From the NCBI GenBank assembly GCA_001643675.2, contig LSRY02000046.1:372001-436000 (forward strand): a DNA stretch of 64,000 nucleotides, written 5' to 3'. The notes beneath the pieces are model-generated. The model ran no database searches and was not told the origin of the DNA. It saw nothing but the letters and a program-made list of their open reading frames with translations. This DNA is from Monocercomonoides exilis (Eukaryota; Preaxostyla; Oxymonadida; Polymastigidae). Below, in pieces: positions 26,092 to 37,073 of this stretch (its first letter is position 1; the number at the start of each line of letters is the position of its first letter). The position numbers and the translations under genes were made by a program.

Positions 26092-26803
26092 ATGGATTCG
26101 TTTGATTTCGTGAAGAGTCGAGTAACTGACGAAGAAGCCGAAGAAGAAGTTAATAGACAAGGAGGACCAGTTGACAACAGACCCTTGTATCAACGTCTTG
26201 AAGAACAAAAATTGAAAGTTTTATTGTTTTCAATTACAAAAGTTTTTATTTTATTAAAGGATGCAAACTTAGGCAGAAGAAGAATTTGAAAAAGAACACA
26301 AATACAGAGGTCCCGAAAGTTTATCAAAAGACGACGCAGAAATGTTTGAAGAATTGGAAAGAGTTAAGCAAAAGACTCTTCTTTTAGATCGTGAAAAAGA
26401 AGAGCAGCAATTTTTAGAAAAACAAAAGCACATGACAGAAAGCTTTGAAAGAAATGATGGACGTAAGCCAACCGCTCTTATTTCATTTCAAATGTCCTCG
26501 AAAAAGCATTTTGATTCTGAAGAAAAACACGATCAAAAACAGAAAAATACCTCTCAATCATCTTCCTCAAAAAAGCGTGGCATGCTCGACTTGGGCAAAT
26601 TTGGTATAAAAGTTTCGAACAATTCAAGTAAATTGCAGTCCGGGACAAAATCTACAAGCTCAACAAAACAAATTATTTCTCAAAAAGAAATTACAATAAA
26701 AAAACGACTTATAGCACAATTAGGCGAAATTAATGATGAAGATGATTCTCAAAGAAATGAAGAACAAATGCAAATTTCAAAAAAAAGAAAAAGAATTCAA
26801 TGA
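26092..26803 (+). CDS. NIP30/FAM192A (PSME3IP1)-like nuclear protein
   Basis: Two exons, 26092-26217 and 26273-26803, joined across a 55-base intron in phase 0; 218 residues. The N-terminal ~90 residues follow the NIP30 domain: a short FVKSRVTDEE segment, then RPLYQRLEEQK, then EEEFEKEHKYRG, LSKDDAEMFEELERVKQK and a Glu/Lys coiled segment. A short motif, KRGMLDLGKFGIKVS (~163-177), and a basic C-terminus (KKRKRIQ) that could act as a nuclear signal follow. In animals this family binds the PA28-gamma proteasome activator; whether that partner exists here cannot be seen. The gene is convergent with the MADS-box gene, with only 77 bases between stop codons, so 3' ends probably overlap. Confidence 0.75.
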
Positions 26804-26880
26804 AAATTATATCTTCTTTGCTTTGTTAGAATTTTAAAACATTTCAAATTTTAATTGAAAAAAAAAATCATTGTTAAATG

Positions 26881-28045
26881 CTATTGCGGTAATATTTGAT
26901 CAAGTGTTAATTTCAGAAAAGGATTGTCAGAGGCTAGGTTAATTATTGATTGAGCATGAACAGTGCCTTCTTCAGTCTTCACCCTCTTTTCTGATTGCGA
27001 AATCAACGAAGCGTCATCTTCATCTTCTCTCTTTCGCTTTGTTCCCTCAGATTGAATAAACTCGTCTTCAGACACGGAAGTAGATGCAGCGTCTGTATGA
27101 GGATGTGAAGCTTGAAGTGTACTTGATTGAAGAAGTGGGTCAGATTGTTGTTGGACTTGTGGATATCCAACAACAGCATTAGTAGAATAAGCAGGAGCAA
27201 GAAGATGCTCAATTCCTGTTATTCCTCCCATCATTCCTCCCATTCCAAACCCACCAAGAACTCCTGGTATTGGCTGGCTCATAAATGGAAAGCAAGGTAA
27301 AGGAGGAGCAGATTGTTGAGGAGGAGCCATAACTTGCTGAGGTAATTGTTGAGGTTGCATATATGTTGCTGCTTTAATTTGAGAAGCTTGTGACATGCTT
27401 TGCTGAGATTGTTGTTCTTCACCTGAAGTTTGTTCCAAAGCAGAAACTTGCTGTGCCATTCTCATGTGTTCAGGGTGCGTTGCTACAGGAATGCTTGTCG
27501 CTGACAAAGAAGGATAAGGTGCTGAAGATAAAAAGTAATGAAGTTGGGCTGTTGGTTCCTCGTTTGCATCAATTGCTAAATCTTGCGGATGACTCACTTT
27601 TCTTCCATCACGAAAATCAGCTTGATGAAGACATAATGTTGAATTTTAATAGTGATATTTTACTGTACAAAAAAAGCATACATTCAAGTGCTATTTTCAC
27701 CTCGTCATGATGCCAGAATCGTTCTAATCCAGGTGTTGACCAAGAAAACACTTCTCCAGTCTGTGTAACTATTGAAATTGAGACTTCTGCTCCAGTCATT
27801 CCATATAATTGCCATGCCTGCACAAAAATAAAATTTAAAAAGTTGTGCGTTCGATGATGACAAAACAAGGAGGTAATTACCAAAACAATATTTTTATTCT
27901 AATTCCAAACTTTTTTTAATAAACCCTTTTTCCTCTTTGAAAATGTTATTCCTCGATTCTTTTTATCAGAAATATATCCACTTGTCTTCCTCCGTTTTGT
28001 TTGGGTTACATATTGCGTCAAATCAGCAGGTTGAAATTGTTCCAT
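26881..28045 (-). CDS. SRF-type MADS-box transcription factor
   Basis: Three exons: 28045-27911, 27817-27682 and 27620-26881 (336 residues; introns 93 and 61 bases; total length is a multiple of three). The MADS domain spans ~17-75 and is interrupted by the first intron: GITFSKRKKGLLKK at the end of exon 1 and AWQLYGMTGAEVSISIVTQ at the start of exon 2, followed by TGEVFSWSTPGLERF. These match the DNA-binding helix and first strand of the SRF/MEF2 family, and the TGxVxxxxTP pattern is of the SRF (type I) kind. The rest is rich in Gln, Pro and Ser, as in activation domains, with a glycine/methionine patch (GGFGMGGMMGG) and a small acidic and basic region near the end. Its start lies 163 bases from the divergent small membrane-protein gene. 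Targets are unknown. Confidence 0.88.
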
Positions 28046-28208
28046 TCTGATCTAATGCATTACTTTTAATTTCAATATTTTTGCTCTCGTTTGTTGCAAT
28101 AAATGTTTGTAGGGAACATGATGTCGAAGAGTTTATTTCTTTTCAACAAAGATATTCTTTTATTTGGAAAATCTTAGTATAAGGGTACAGATCATCTCCA
28201 AATTAAAA

Positions 28209-28834
28209 ATGCAGAAACCTGTGTTTGGAGAACGTTCAAAGGCTTCAATATTCCTTTTTTGGTTTACATCCATTTTGGTTGGAGGATATTCAATTGTTTG
28301 CTTTATTTTGATTCTTTTAACTTTCCAAAAAGATTTCATCATGAAATATCTCTTTAAAAATAATTTGATATTCCATAGGCAATACTTGTAATTGCAATTT
28401 TATACACAGTGAAAGCGCATTATCAACTTATATTTTATGCGTTGATGGCACTCACCATTGTTATCATAATGCTTGCAATTGTGATCCCTTGGAGAAGGCA
28501 TGCTGTGGAAGAACAAGTTCGATGGGTTGCAATTGCCCTTATTCCTCCTCTTTTCTTTGCGGGACTAACAGTTTTTCTTTCGTTGTCTTATGACGGAGAT
28601 AAATGCGTTTCATGGTATTTAACATTGCTTAAATATCTTTGCTGATAAATTAATTTTTGAAAATTATTCAGTAGCGTAACCAAAATTTGTGTGCCAAAGA
28701 CAAAAGAATGTGTTGAATGTCCAACGGGATATTACATGGACTACACAATTTTGATGAGTGGTAAAAAGAGTTGTCTAAAAAAACCTGATCCACCAAAACC
28801 TGATCCTAAAAAGAATACTACACGAATTGCTTAA
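28209..28834 (+). CDS. Small multi-pass membrane protein with Cys-rich tail, unknown
   Basis: Not recognised. Three exons, 28209-28295, 28379-28614 and 28672-28834, give 161 residues with consistent phases (introns 83 and 57 bases). Hydrophobic segments lie at ~12-41 (probably two turns or one long segment spanning the first junction), ~44-66 and ~76-97. The C-terminal part has five cysteines in a short stretch (CSVTKIC, CVEC, SC), then a Lys/Pro tail (KPDPPKPDPKK). The Cys cluster suggests an exposed, perhaps disulfide-bonded tail, but topology was judged by eye only. The start is the first ATG that keeps the hydrophobic N-terminus; a frame extension upstream (28164) is possible but does not begin with a conserved segment. 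Confidence 0.7.
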
Positions 28835-29514
28835 TGTTAAATTTTTTGGTCTATATCAACTACACTTCGATGATTTATAATTTCGAGCGTTCATTTAAGT
28901 TTCTTTTTTAATTTTACTGATTTGTTTTTTTCACCTCAAATCTTTGTAATCAATTTTTGATTACTAATTTACTATTTCCTAAGTTATTTTATTATCATTC
29001 CTTCGCTTATTGATTTTTTTTATTTTTTTAACATGGGGGTTGAAATTTTCAAAAAATCAATGTGAATTTTATTTTTCTATTTCATTTGAATTCTTACCTA
29101 ATTTAAAATATGAAAATTTAATATCATCCATTTTCCTTTGACAAGAACCGATATCCATCAGTCAATCATTCAATTTATCAGACATAGAGAGAACAAGATG
29201 AATTTAAAAAATGAATCAAATAACTGTGAAAATGAATCATAAATGCAACAAAATTGTGATAAAAAACTTCAATTTACAATATATGTTTTACAAAACAATA
29301 TTGTAATTTTGAAATGTTGAATGAAATAATTATTTCAACCTTCTTTGGTTTCTAATTTTTTTGTTCAGCAAAGAAAAATTATTCGAAAAAAAATGAAAAT
29401 CACAAACAACTCATTTTCTTCTCAATAGACTATTTAATAAATATTGCATTATTCATGTCAGATAATTGCAAAAATTTTGACATTCAATAAATTTGTAAGA
29501 AAATATTATGATCA
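28835..29514. other. Intergenic region upstream of first prominin-like copy
   Basis: About 680 A+T-rich bases. It holds no gene that I can support. It serves as upstream DNA for the plus-strand prominin-like copy and shares no obvious sequence with the upstream DNA of the other copy (63702-63828). Confidence 0.5.
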
Positions 29515-29524
29515 ATAAAACTTT

Positions 29525-32500
29525 ATGGCAAGCACTGATCGTAGTTCTTTTGAAATGTATTTTTTGCCGGTTGTGCTGCTTGTGGAGCGCTGCGTCCTGT
29601 ATGGGGCGGACGGTGTGTGCATTTGCAAGTCTTCTAGGAGTTGGGATGTTTTTGGGTGTTTGTGCAGATTACAGGAACGCGGATATGTTTACGCAGCTGG
29701 GGCAGGGGCTGTTCTCGCTTGTGCGGAGGGTGTGCACGGGGAGCCTGTTTGGGCTCCCGCTGTATCCGTCGCTGGGGGCGGCGTTTGAGGAGATGTTCCT
29801 GCGGAACGGGACGATGGACTTTGGGCATGTTTCCACGAGCAAAATTGCTGGGACAGCTGCTGTGTGCCTTGACACCATTTTTCCCCCAATTTTCGTTATT
29901 CCTCCATATTCCCTTTTTATTATTAATAAAATACAATGAAATGTTGTTTCGTGGGCGTGGCTGGCAGTCGGTGCTTGTGCCAGCGATTGTGGTGCTTTTG
30001 CTGTGGGTGGGGGCGATGGTGTACACGTATGTGTGGATGTGCACGCAGTGCTGCAGCACGCCGCCGCAGGAGGAGGAGGAGTGGCACTGCTGCCAGACGG
30101 ACTGCTGGACAGACCTGGGCCCGAAGGCAGGGTGTGTGTGGACCACGCGCATCATCTTCTATGTGATACTCCTGGTCGAGCTGTGTGCCTTTTTTTTTTC
30201 GTTCATTTTTTTTGGTTGGTGTTGGGACAGCTGTGTGTGTGTTTGTTGCAGGGTGTTTGCTGTTGCAGCGATGGTGTCGATGGCGATGCTGCCGAAGAAC
30301 TTCACATCGATGAACGAGTCGCTGTCTCCGTTCAAGAAGGCGTATGGGGAGCTGCCGGAATATGTGCAGCTTCTGCAGAAATGTGTGTCTTTGCGGCTTC
30401 TGCCAATTTCTCATTTCATATTTTGTTTATTGGCGATTGGTTGGATGGCAGCGGAAGAGGAGTTGTTTGCAGGGCTGAAGGCTGTGGTGACGCTGTGCGA
30501 GACAGAGCTGCCAACAGTCTCGTTTTCGAATTTTGCGCAGCTGCTGAACGATTCGATTTCGCACATCAAAGAGTCTGCCCTTCATCTGCACTTTTGTGGA
30601 AGATGAGCATTTTCCATTCACATTTCTCTTTTCTCTTTTCTCTTTTTCTCTTTTCTCTTTTCTCTTTTCTCTTTTCTCTTTTCTCTTTTTCTCTTTCCTT
30701 TTTTTGTGTTGCATTTGTATTGAAACACAAATTGTCGATATGTTCTGTGTGTGTGCTTTTTTTGTTGGCTGATTCGATGCACAGCCAGAGTGGGTCGCTG
30801 AACAGCTCAATGGAGGATGTGAAGGATGCGTTTATGATTGGGGTGCTGGAGCCGATGGATGAACTGCTCAGCGTCACAGCGCCGGTGTGCATTCAGTTGC
30901 TTTGCTTTTGCTGTGCAGCAGACTGAGCAATCATTTCTATCAATTTATTTTTCTATTTTTTGAATGCATCTTTATTTATTCACTCACTCACTCACTCACT
31001 CACCTATATCAATCTATCTATCTGCCTGACAATGTCTTTGTCTGTCTTTTGTGGTGTGTGGTGCAGGTTGTGTACTACTTCGACAACGAGACAGCAGAGG
31101 CAGCAGGGTCGCTGAATCTGAATGGGGTGTCGCAGAGTGTGTTTGAAGAGCAGATCACAAAGCTGGACGAGCTGCTGGCTGAGCGGGGCAGAAAGGCGAC
31201 TGCGCCGCAGGAATTCAGAGACGAGGTGGTGCAGCTGAAGGAGGATGTGAACGGGATCATCGCAAACCTGAGCGAAAGCTTCGATGCGATCGTCAAAGAG
31301 ATTGAAGGTGTGTGTGTGTGTGAGCAATGAGCTGTTTCTGCTTCATATTTGTCTGCTTTTGATGTTATTTGTTCTTTCAACACTTTTCTTTTGGAAATGA
31401 TGATATTTCCCTTCTTTCCCTTCTTTTCTTTTTCTGAAGACTATTTCAGGGATGTGCTGTATGTGCCGGGGGTGAACATGAGCGAGGCGCTGGGGAGGAT
31501 GCGGGGAGAGGTGGAGAAGCTGTCTGCAGTGACGGGGAATCTGTCGATGCTGGCGGGGGTGGCAGATGTGCTTGTGGAGGAGTTCAACCGGACAGGGAAG
31601 CTGGCAGGGTATGTGGAGTTTGTGCAGAACAAGCTGTTTTGTGTTGGGGTGAATGGGAAGAACGGGAACGCGTCGGTGGCGTTTGGGACGGGAGATATTT
31701 CGACGCAGGCAGAATACTGTGGAAGGGCAGCAGGATACATCACAGAGGCATTGGCAGGCTCTTCTGCATCAACATCAACCTCATTTCATCATTCATCACT
31801 TCACTCAAACACTTCGCACGCTCATTTGCTTGGGGAGGATGCGAAAGAGGCAGAAAGAGCAGCATCTGCCATTCAGCCACGTGCTCCACCTCGAAACACA
31901 TCCACTTCGCATTCACATCAACACACCTCACAATCATCATCATCATCATCATTTTTATCATCAAACCCGTCAAATCCTGCAAATCTGACGCTGAACAGCC
32001 TGATCGACCAGGTGTATGTGTTTGACCCGTCGTCGACGTCGTCGGAGCGGGTGGGGGTGATCTACGGGGAGGAGGTGGAAGGGGTGCTGGAGGAGGTGGA
32101 TGTGGAGGGGGTGGCGGGGGTGATTGATGGGCTGGATGTGATGGACTTCACAGCGGTGGAGGGGCAGTACAACGAGGCGATGGGGAAGGTGCGGGAGATG
32201 CTGGGGAACGTGTCGCGGGAGATCGGGTTTCTGGAGACGCAGGCGAGCGGAGGGATCGGAAGGCTGGGGGAGATGCTGGGGGAGAACGAGGAGCCGATGG
32301 CGGGGGTGGAGGCGGAGGTGCAGAAGACGGTGGGGGTGCTGAAGGAGTATGTGGACCTGGCGGGGTACTTTGTGTTTGGGGCGGTGGTGGTGCTGGGGGT
32401 GTCGCTGGTGGGGGTGGTGCCGTTCACGGTGGCGGTGCGGAAGGAGACGGTGCTGTGGTGGTTTGAGTGCGGGCACATGTGGTGGTTCAGCCTGTTTGGG

Positions 32501-33493
32501 GTGGTGCTGTTTGTGGTGGGGGTGGTGGGGGCGGTGCTGGGGGACGTGAGCCGGCTGGTGTATGGCGGGGAGCTGGTGTCGCTGGCAGGGCGGGAGGAGG
32601 TGTGGGAGTATGTGAAGGGGGGAGACGGGGCTGGGGGAGGCAGCGGCGACTGGGCTGAACTTCTACGTGGCGGTGGGGCCGCTGGAGGTGGACTCGGAGG
32701 AGGTGATCAACACGACGAACGCAGCGCTGGCAGGGCTGGCGCAGTACTATCTGTCGTCGGGGCGGGAAGGGTCGAACTATCTTTGCGGCTGCTGCCGGAG
32801 CTGTATGGGGAGGCGTGGGGGTTGGTGGATGGGCTGATGGGGAAAGGGGAGAGCAGGGGAAGTGGAAGTGAAGGAGAGGAAGAAGAAGGGGTTTTTGGGG
32901 GTGTGCAGTTTGGGCAGAAGGGGAGGGGGATCATGGAGGCGGCAGAGGAGACAGCGCGGCCAGGGCTGGACCGGGTGATGGAGAAGCTGCTGGAGGTGGT
33001 GGGGCCGACGGTGCCGGCAGTGGTGTTTGGGGCGGTGGACCCGGTGCTGCTGAGGATGCCGCAGAACCTGGTTGTGTTCTGGGCGTCGTGTGTGGTGCTG
33101 CTGCTGCTGGTGATCCCGCACGGGGTGTGTCTGAGCTGCGGGCGGGACCTGTGGACAGAGTACGAGCTGTCGGAGGAGGCGGTGGAGAAGCTGGCAGCGG
33201 CAGAGAAGGAGCGGAAGGCGCGGGAGAAGAAGGCGGCAGCGAGAGAGAGGCGGCGGGCGCGGCGGATGGGGCGGCTGAAGAAGAAGGCGGGGGAGCTGGG
33301 GATGGACGGGGATGTGGCATACACAGCGATGGCGGAGAGCGGGCGGGGGATGGAGATGGAGGAGATGGAGGAGATGGAGATGGCAAGGATGGGGACAGGG
33401 ATGAGGATGGGGACAGGAATGGAGGAGGAGAGAGAGGGAAGAGAGGAAAGAGGAGAGGAAGAGAGCACAGACAGGACCCGGCTGATGGGTTAG
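29525..33493 (+). CDS. Prominin-like multi-pass membrane protein, copy 1 (with compensated frameshift)
   Basis: Eight exons: 29525-29612, 29668-29861, 29968-30182, 30252-30382, 30452-30572, 30785-30884, 31067-31307 and 31440-33493, totalling 1,047 residues with all phases matching. An N-terminal hydrophobic segment (~11-25) is followed by membrane segments at ~96-118 and ~148-170, a large extracellular region, two more at ~672-695 and ~709-731, a second extracellular region, and a last one at ~906-925 with a basic Arg/Lys-rich and then acidic tail. A cysteine cluster (CTQCC, CCQTDC) follows the first internal membrane segment. This plan of paired spans and two large loops, with Cys-rich junctional sequence, resembles prominins, which shape membrane protrusions; similarity is structural, so 'prominin-like' is tentative. 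Compared with copy 2, about 54 residues (~757-811) are read in another frame. Coding DNA is far richer in G and C than neighbours. Confidence 0.7.
30617..30700 (+). repeat. CTCTTTT-type microsatellite in intron 5 of copy 1
   Basis: Repeated CTTTT/CTCTTTT units within the 212-base intron. The second copy carries an expanded version at about 62503-62592, so the tract has changed length since duplication. Confidence 0.85.
30981..31004 (+). repeat. CACT tetranucleotide repeat in intron 6 of copy 1
   Basis: Five CACT units plus CACC. The matching tract in copy 2 (about 62187-62220) has seven units plus one variant. Confidence 0.85.
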
Positions 33494-34259
33494 GAGAGGA
33501 ATTGTCAGAAAGAAAAGGGAGAGTTTTACAGGAGATGGGCATTTGTGTTTGCATTTCACTGGGCAGAAGATGGTTGGCTTCATTCCTTCTGTTTGCTTTG
33601 ATATCTCTCATTGTAGTGATGATGGTGGCGATGAGTGCGAATATCATAAATTGCAAATATTTTTGTTATTAACACACATATTTTTTTGATTTTTGTTGTG
33701 AAGGTTATTAATATGCATTGTTTATTTGCTTGTCAATTGACAAATTGGCATGCCTTGTTCTGTTCTGTTCTGTTTGTATGCAAGTTTGCTGCATTCTTTT
33801 TCCATTTCAATTTCCATTTTCTTTTCTTATTTTTGTTTTTATTTGCGTTGATGCGAAATTTCTCATCGTCATTTCAAAGTTTTGCTTTTGACATTCAACT
33901 TTTCGACTTTTCGACTTGCTCATTGAAACACAATGAAGCAGATGTATTTTTCGTTGTTGTTTGATTTTCAATTCACGTTAGTTTTTATTTATATTGCTTT
34001 GAAAAACGAAATGCATTTATGCAAATTTATTTGGAGGATTATTTCAAATTCAATTTCAAAATTTTTAAAGAACAAAGGATTAATCATCTCTATAAATATT
34101 TTTTTGAGAGAATCCTTTTATGTTAAACAAATAATTAAATGAATTGCATACATCGATTCTTCAATATTCTTAACATTGTGTTTTCGTATTTTCTTCTCTC
34201 TCCTCTTTTAAAAATCTTTCATTTTATTATAGTAAGGGTATAAAAGATCAGAATTACAT
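33494..34259. other. 3' flank of copy 1 and spacer to the F-BAR gene
   Basis: The first 510 bases belong to arm 1 of the inverted duplication; the rest is unique A+T-rich DNA. A hydrophobic reading frame that overlaps the stop region (to 33672) is not preserved in copy 2, so it is not called a gene. Confidence 0.5.
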
Positions 34260-37073
34260 ATGAACTTGCAAACATTTCTTTCAAATCCATACGACCTAGA
34301 TCCACGTGTAGATTTTTCTGGAAGATTGTGGGAAGGGCAACATATTGTCTCGGAGAGAATAAAGCATGCTAAACAGTTTGAAACTTTAAATATTTATTGT
34401 TAAATGAGCTATTTTCAATGATTTTCGATTAAATTTTCTTTATTAATTTCAACAGAACATACCAGCAAATTATCGTCCGATTTACGAAGAATTGGATGAG
34501 TGAAAAAGCATTTTTTGAAAATATAAAATCGAGGAAGTTCCAACCTCTGGGGGAGGAAGGGTTTGCTTTTTAAAAAAAATCGGTAAATATTTTTTAAAAT
34601 GTATTAAATTCCGTTTTGTTCTTGCGTAAATAGAACAATTGGAGATGTTTGGTCACAACAAAAAAAAGAGGTTGAAGTACTTGAGAAAGCATCTGAAGAT
34701 CTAATGAACAAATATCATAGCATGCTTGAAGCAATGAAAAAAGAAGAAAAAGATTATGAGGTCCATACTTCTGCAATTGAAAAGCAATGGCAAACAAGTA
34801 AATCTAAAAAAGCAAAAGCAATTGAGGAAATGAATAAGGTTTATTGTTTAATCGATTTTAAATTGCATTTTAAAAAATTCTGTTAGAAACATGAAAAATA
34901 TGCACAAGTGTTCAACTCTTGGGACGAAACGGAAGCATTATTTTCAAAATCACAAAAAGATCCAACTGTGAAACCTGCAAATCTGCAAAAAGTATTATTT
35001 ACGCATTTTTCAACTTGAAATTGAGAAATATTTTTTAACAAAACTTTATATGTTGATATTTTTTAAAACAATTTTCAAAATTCTAGTTAACCCAAAAAAC
35101 TTTATCATTGATGCAGCAGAAAGCTGAGGTGGAAAGTGCTTATACTGATTCCGTGAAAGCATGCCAGCAAGCTGAATACGGTTTGTGTATTTGAAAAAAT
35201 TAAATATGTTAATTTAATTTTTGTGTTATTTCCTTAAAATTGATTTTTATATTGTTTTATTCATTATTCTTTATGAATGTTTTCGATGTTGTGCTGAAAA
35301 ATCCATTTATGTGACTTCATTGTAAACACAGAATACGATCTGAAGGCGATTGAGCTTTTGAGATTGTTTGAAAAATTGGAGCACAACAGACTATTGTCAA
35401 TGAAAAACCAACTGACAGAGTTCTATCAAATTTGGGATGCTGTATGTCGTAGATGATTGTGTAAAAACAAAGAGCAAATTCTGAATTTTACTTTGAATAA
35501 AATCTTATTTTATTTTTATTTATTTTATTTTAAAAAAATTTTTTGGATTTATTTCTTAATCTTTTCATTTTTTTTCTTATTCCTTTTTTTTTTAACTTTT
35601 TTTTCTATTTTCTTCTTCTGCCTTTTTCTACCAAGTCACTTGCCATTCATCGTGAATGCGTTTCGAGATGTCTTCATGGAATGGAAGAGATGAATGTGAT
35701 CAGCGATCTGGTGAACTTTGCTGTGCACAAGGCAACACTTGCTACGCATCCACCATATGAACACGCAGTCTATCTGTCAAGAGTGTGCTGCCAATTGAGT
35801 TTTTGAAGTTCAAAAGTAATTTTTTTATATTTTTTTTTGACATTGTTTGTTTTTTAAAAATCGTGTTATTTTTATTTCAATTTATTTATTTATTTATCGC
35901 AACTTTTATTGATATTTAATTCAAATCATTAATCACTCACTCCAATTACAGAAGCACTCTGATGCTCCAATGACCCTCCCCATCGGACCACAGCCACCAG
36001 CCATTCCAATCATCTCCTCTGGCGACGGATCAACCTATGTCAGCCAGCCAGCCGCATCCTCATCAGCACCTGCTGCCTCATACGACATGAGCGCCAGCAG
36101 CGTGCCAAGCGCCTCATCGCATGTGCAGCGACTCCCTCCGCCAGCAGCGCCTGAGCCGAGAGTGCAGCAGATGGTGGTGGGGTATCTCTTTGAGGCGACC
36201 AACGAAGGAGAGCTGTCAGTGAATGAAGGCGATGTGGTGGAGCTGCTCAATGCCGGTGAGGTTTCTGAAGGCGGATGGGCACACTGCCGCAGAATCAGAC
36301 TGGGCAACGGGGCACCTGCCGGCGGGGAGATGGGATTTGTTCCGTACGATTACCTGAACAAGATTGAAGAGGCAGAAGGCTCTAATGTTGGTGCTGCAGC
36401 TGATAACAGCCAAGCAGCAGCACCAACTGCAGCAGTCGAGCAACAGCAAGAGTTCTCTGCTTCTTCTAATGTAGCTGCAACAGCTGCACCTGTTGCATCT
36501 TCTTCTGATCCAGCTGCCGCAGCGGCTGCTGCCTCAAATGCTGATGTTCCTCCAACTTTGCCTAATCCAACACAGCCTGCTGCTGAACAGTGGAGCGCTG
36601 AACAAGAGCAGGCCAACCAAGCAAGTGCATCTTCCGCAGAGACCGCTGAAGGAGCTGGAATTGTTGCGAATGTCAAAGCAAAGGTTTGTTATACAAAGAA
36701 CTGTATTAACTGAAGATGGCACATTTGAACATAATTTTTTCAATACTGCTTACTTTTTGATTTCTCGAATCTTATTTACAATATTTTTATCTTTTTCTTT
36801 ATCGCTTTAATGATCAATTTTGATGATACTTTTTGATTACTCACAAATATCATTATTCTACATATTTCAATTTTTATCTATGAATATCTATGTTTATGTC
36901 TATGATTACTGCAGGTGCTTTATGAATACACTGCCAGTTCTGAATCAGAGATCAGCATTGAAGTGGATGAGAATGTGATGATCCAGCCAGACACAGGAAC
37001 AGGATGGTGTTTGTGTGTGAAGGCGAATGGCCAGTATGGATATGTTCCAACTGACTATGTTCAGCCTATTTAG
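34260..37073 (+). CDS. F-BAR domain protein with two SH3 domains
   Basis: Nine exons: 34260-34375, 34456-34560, 34634-34838, 34887-34991, 35087-35180, 35332-35441, 35636-35782, 35952-36683 and 36915-37073; 590 residues, all phases consistent. The N-terminal ~290 residues are helical and begin with an FCH-like segment (GRLWEGQHIVSERIKHAKQ) followed by coiled helices (KKEEKDYEVHTSAIEKQW), as in F-BAR membrane-curving proteins. A Pro/Ser/Ala linker leads to SH3 domain 1 (~366-430; YLFEATNEGELSVNEGD ... GFVPYDYLN), an Ala/Gln-rich linker, and SH3 domain 2 (~539-590; LYEYTASSESEISIEVDE ... GYVPTDYVQPI). Layout matches Bzz1/FCHSD-type endocytic actin regulators. The exon 7 donor could also be at 35768, which removes five residues and keeps frame. 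A purine-rich tract follows the stop. Confidence 0.88.

Larger units (their letters stand above)
29515..34004 (+). repeat. Arm 1 of large inverted duplication
   Basis: About 4,490 bases that recur, reverse-complemented, at 59207-63701. Identity starts about ten bases before the gene's ATG (ATAAAACTTTATGGCA) and ends at ATTGCTTTGAAA, some 510 bases past the stop. By eye the arms differ by scattered substitutions, microsatellite length changes and two one-base indels in the last exon. Confidence 0.97.

Noticed and set aside
29588-29667. Reading straight through 29509-29939 as one exon with an alternative signal peptide (MINKTLWQ...).
   Set aside because: Its upstream ATG lies outside the duplicated unit and is absent from copy 2; the GTGTGC-GCAG intron at 29613-29667 keeps phase and GC-ending codons in both copies.
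33088-33672. Alternative 3' reading frame of copy 1 ending in a hydrophobic segment after a possible TTTTACAG acceptor.
   Set aside because: Copy 2 does not keep the hydrophobic ending in frame, and the main frame already ends in a typical basic/acidic tail.
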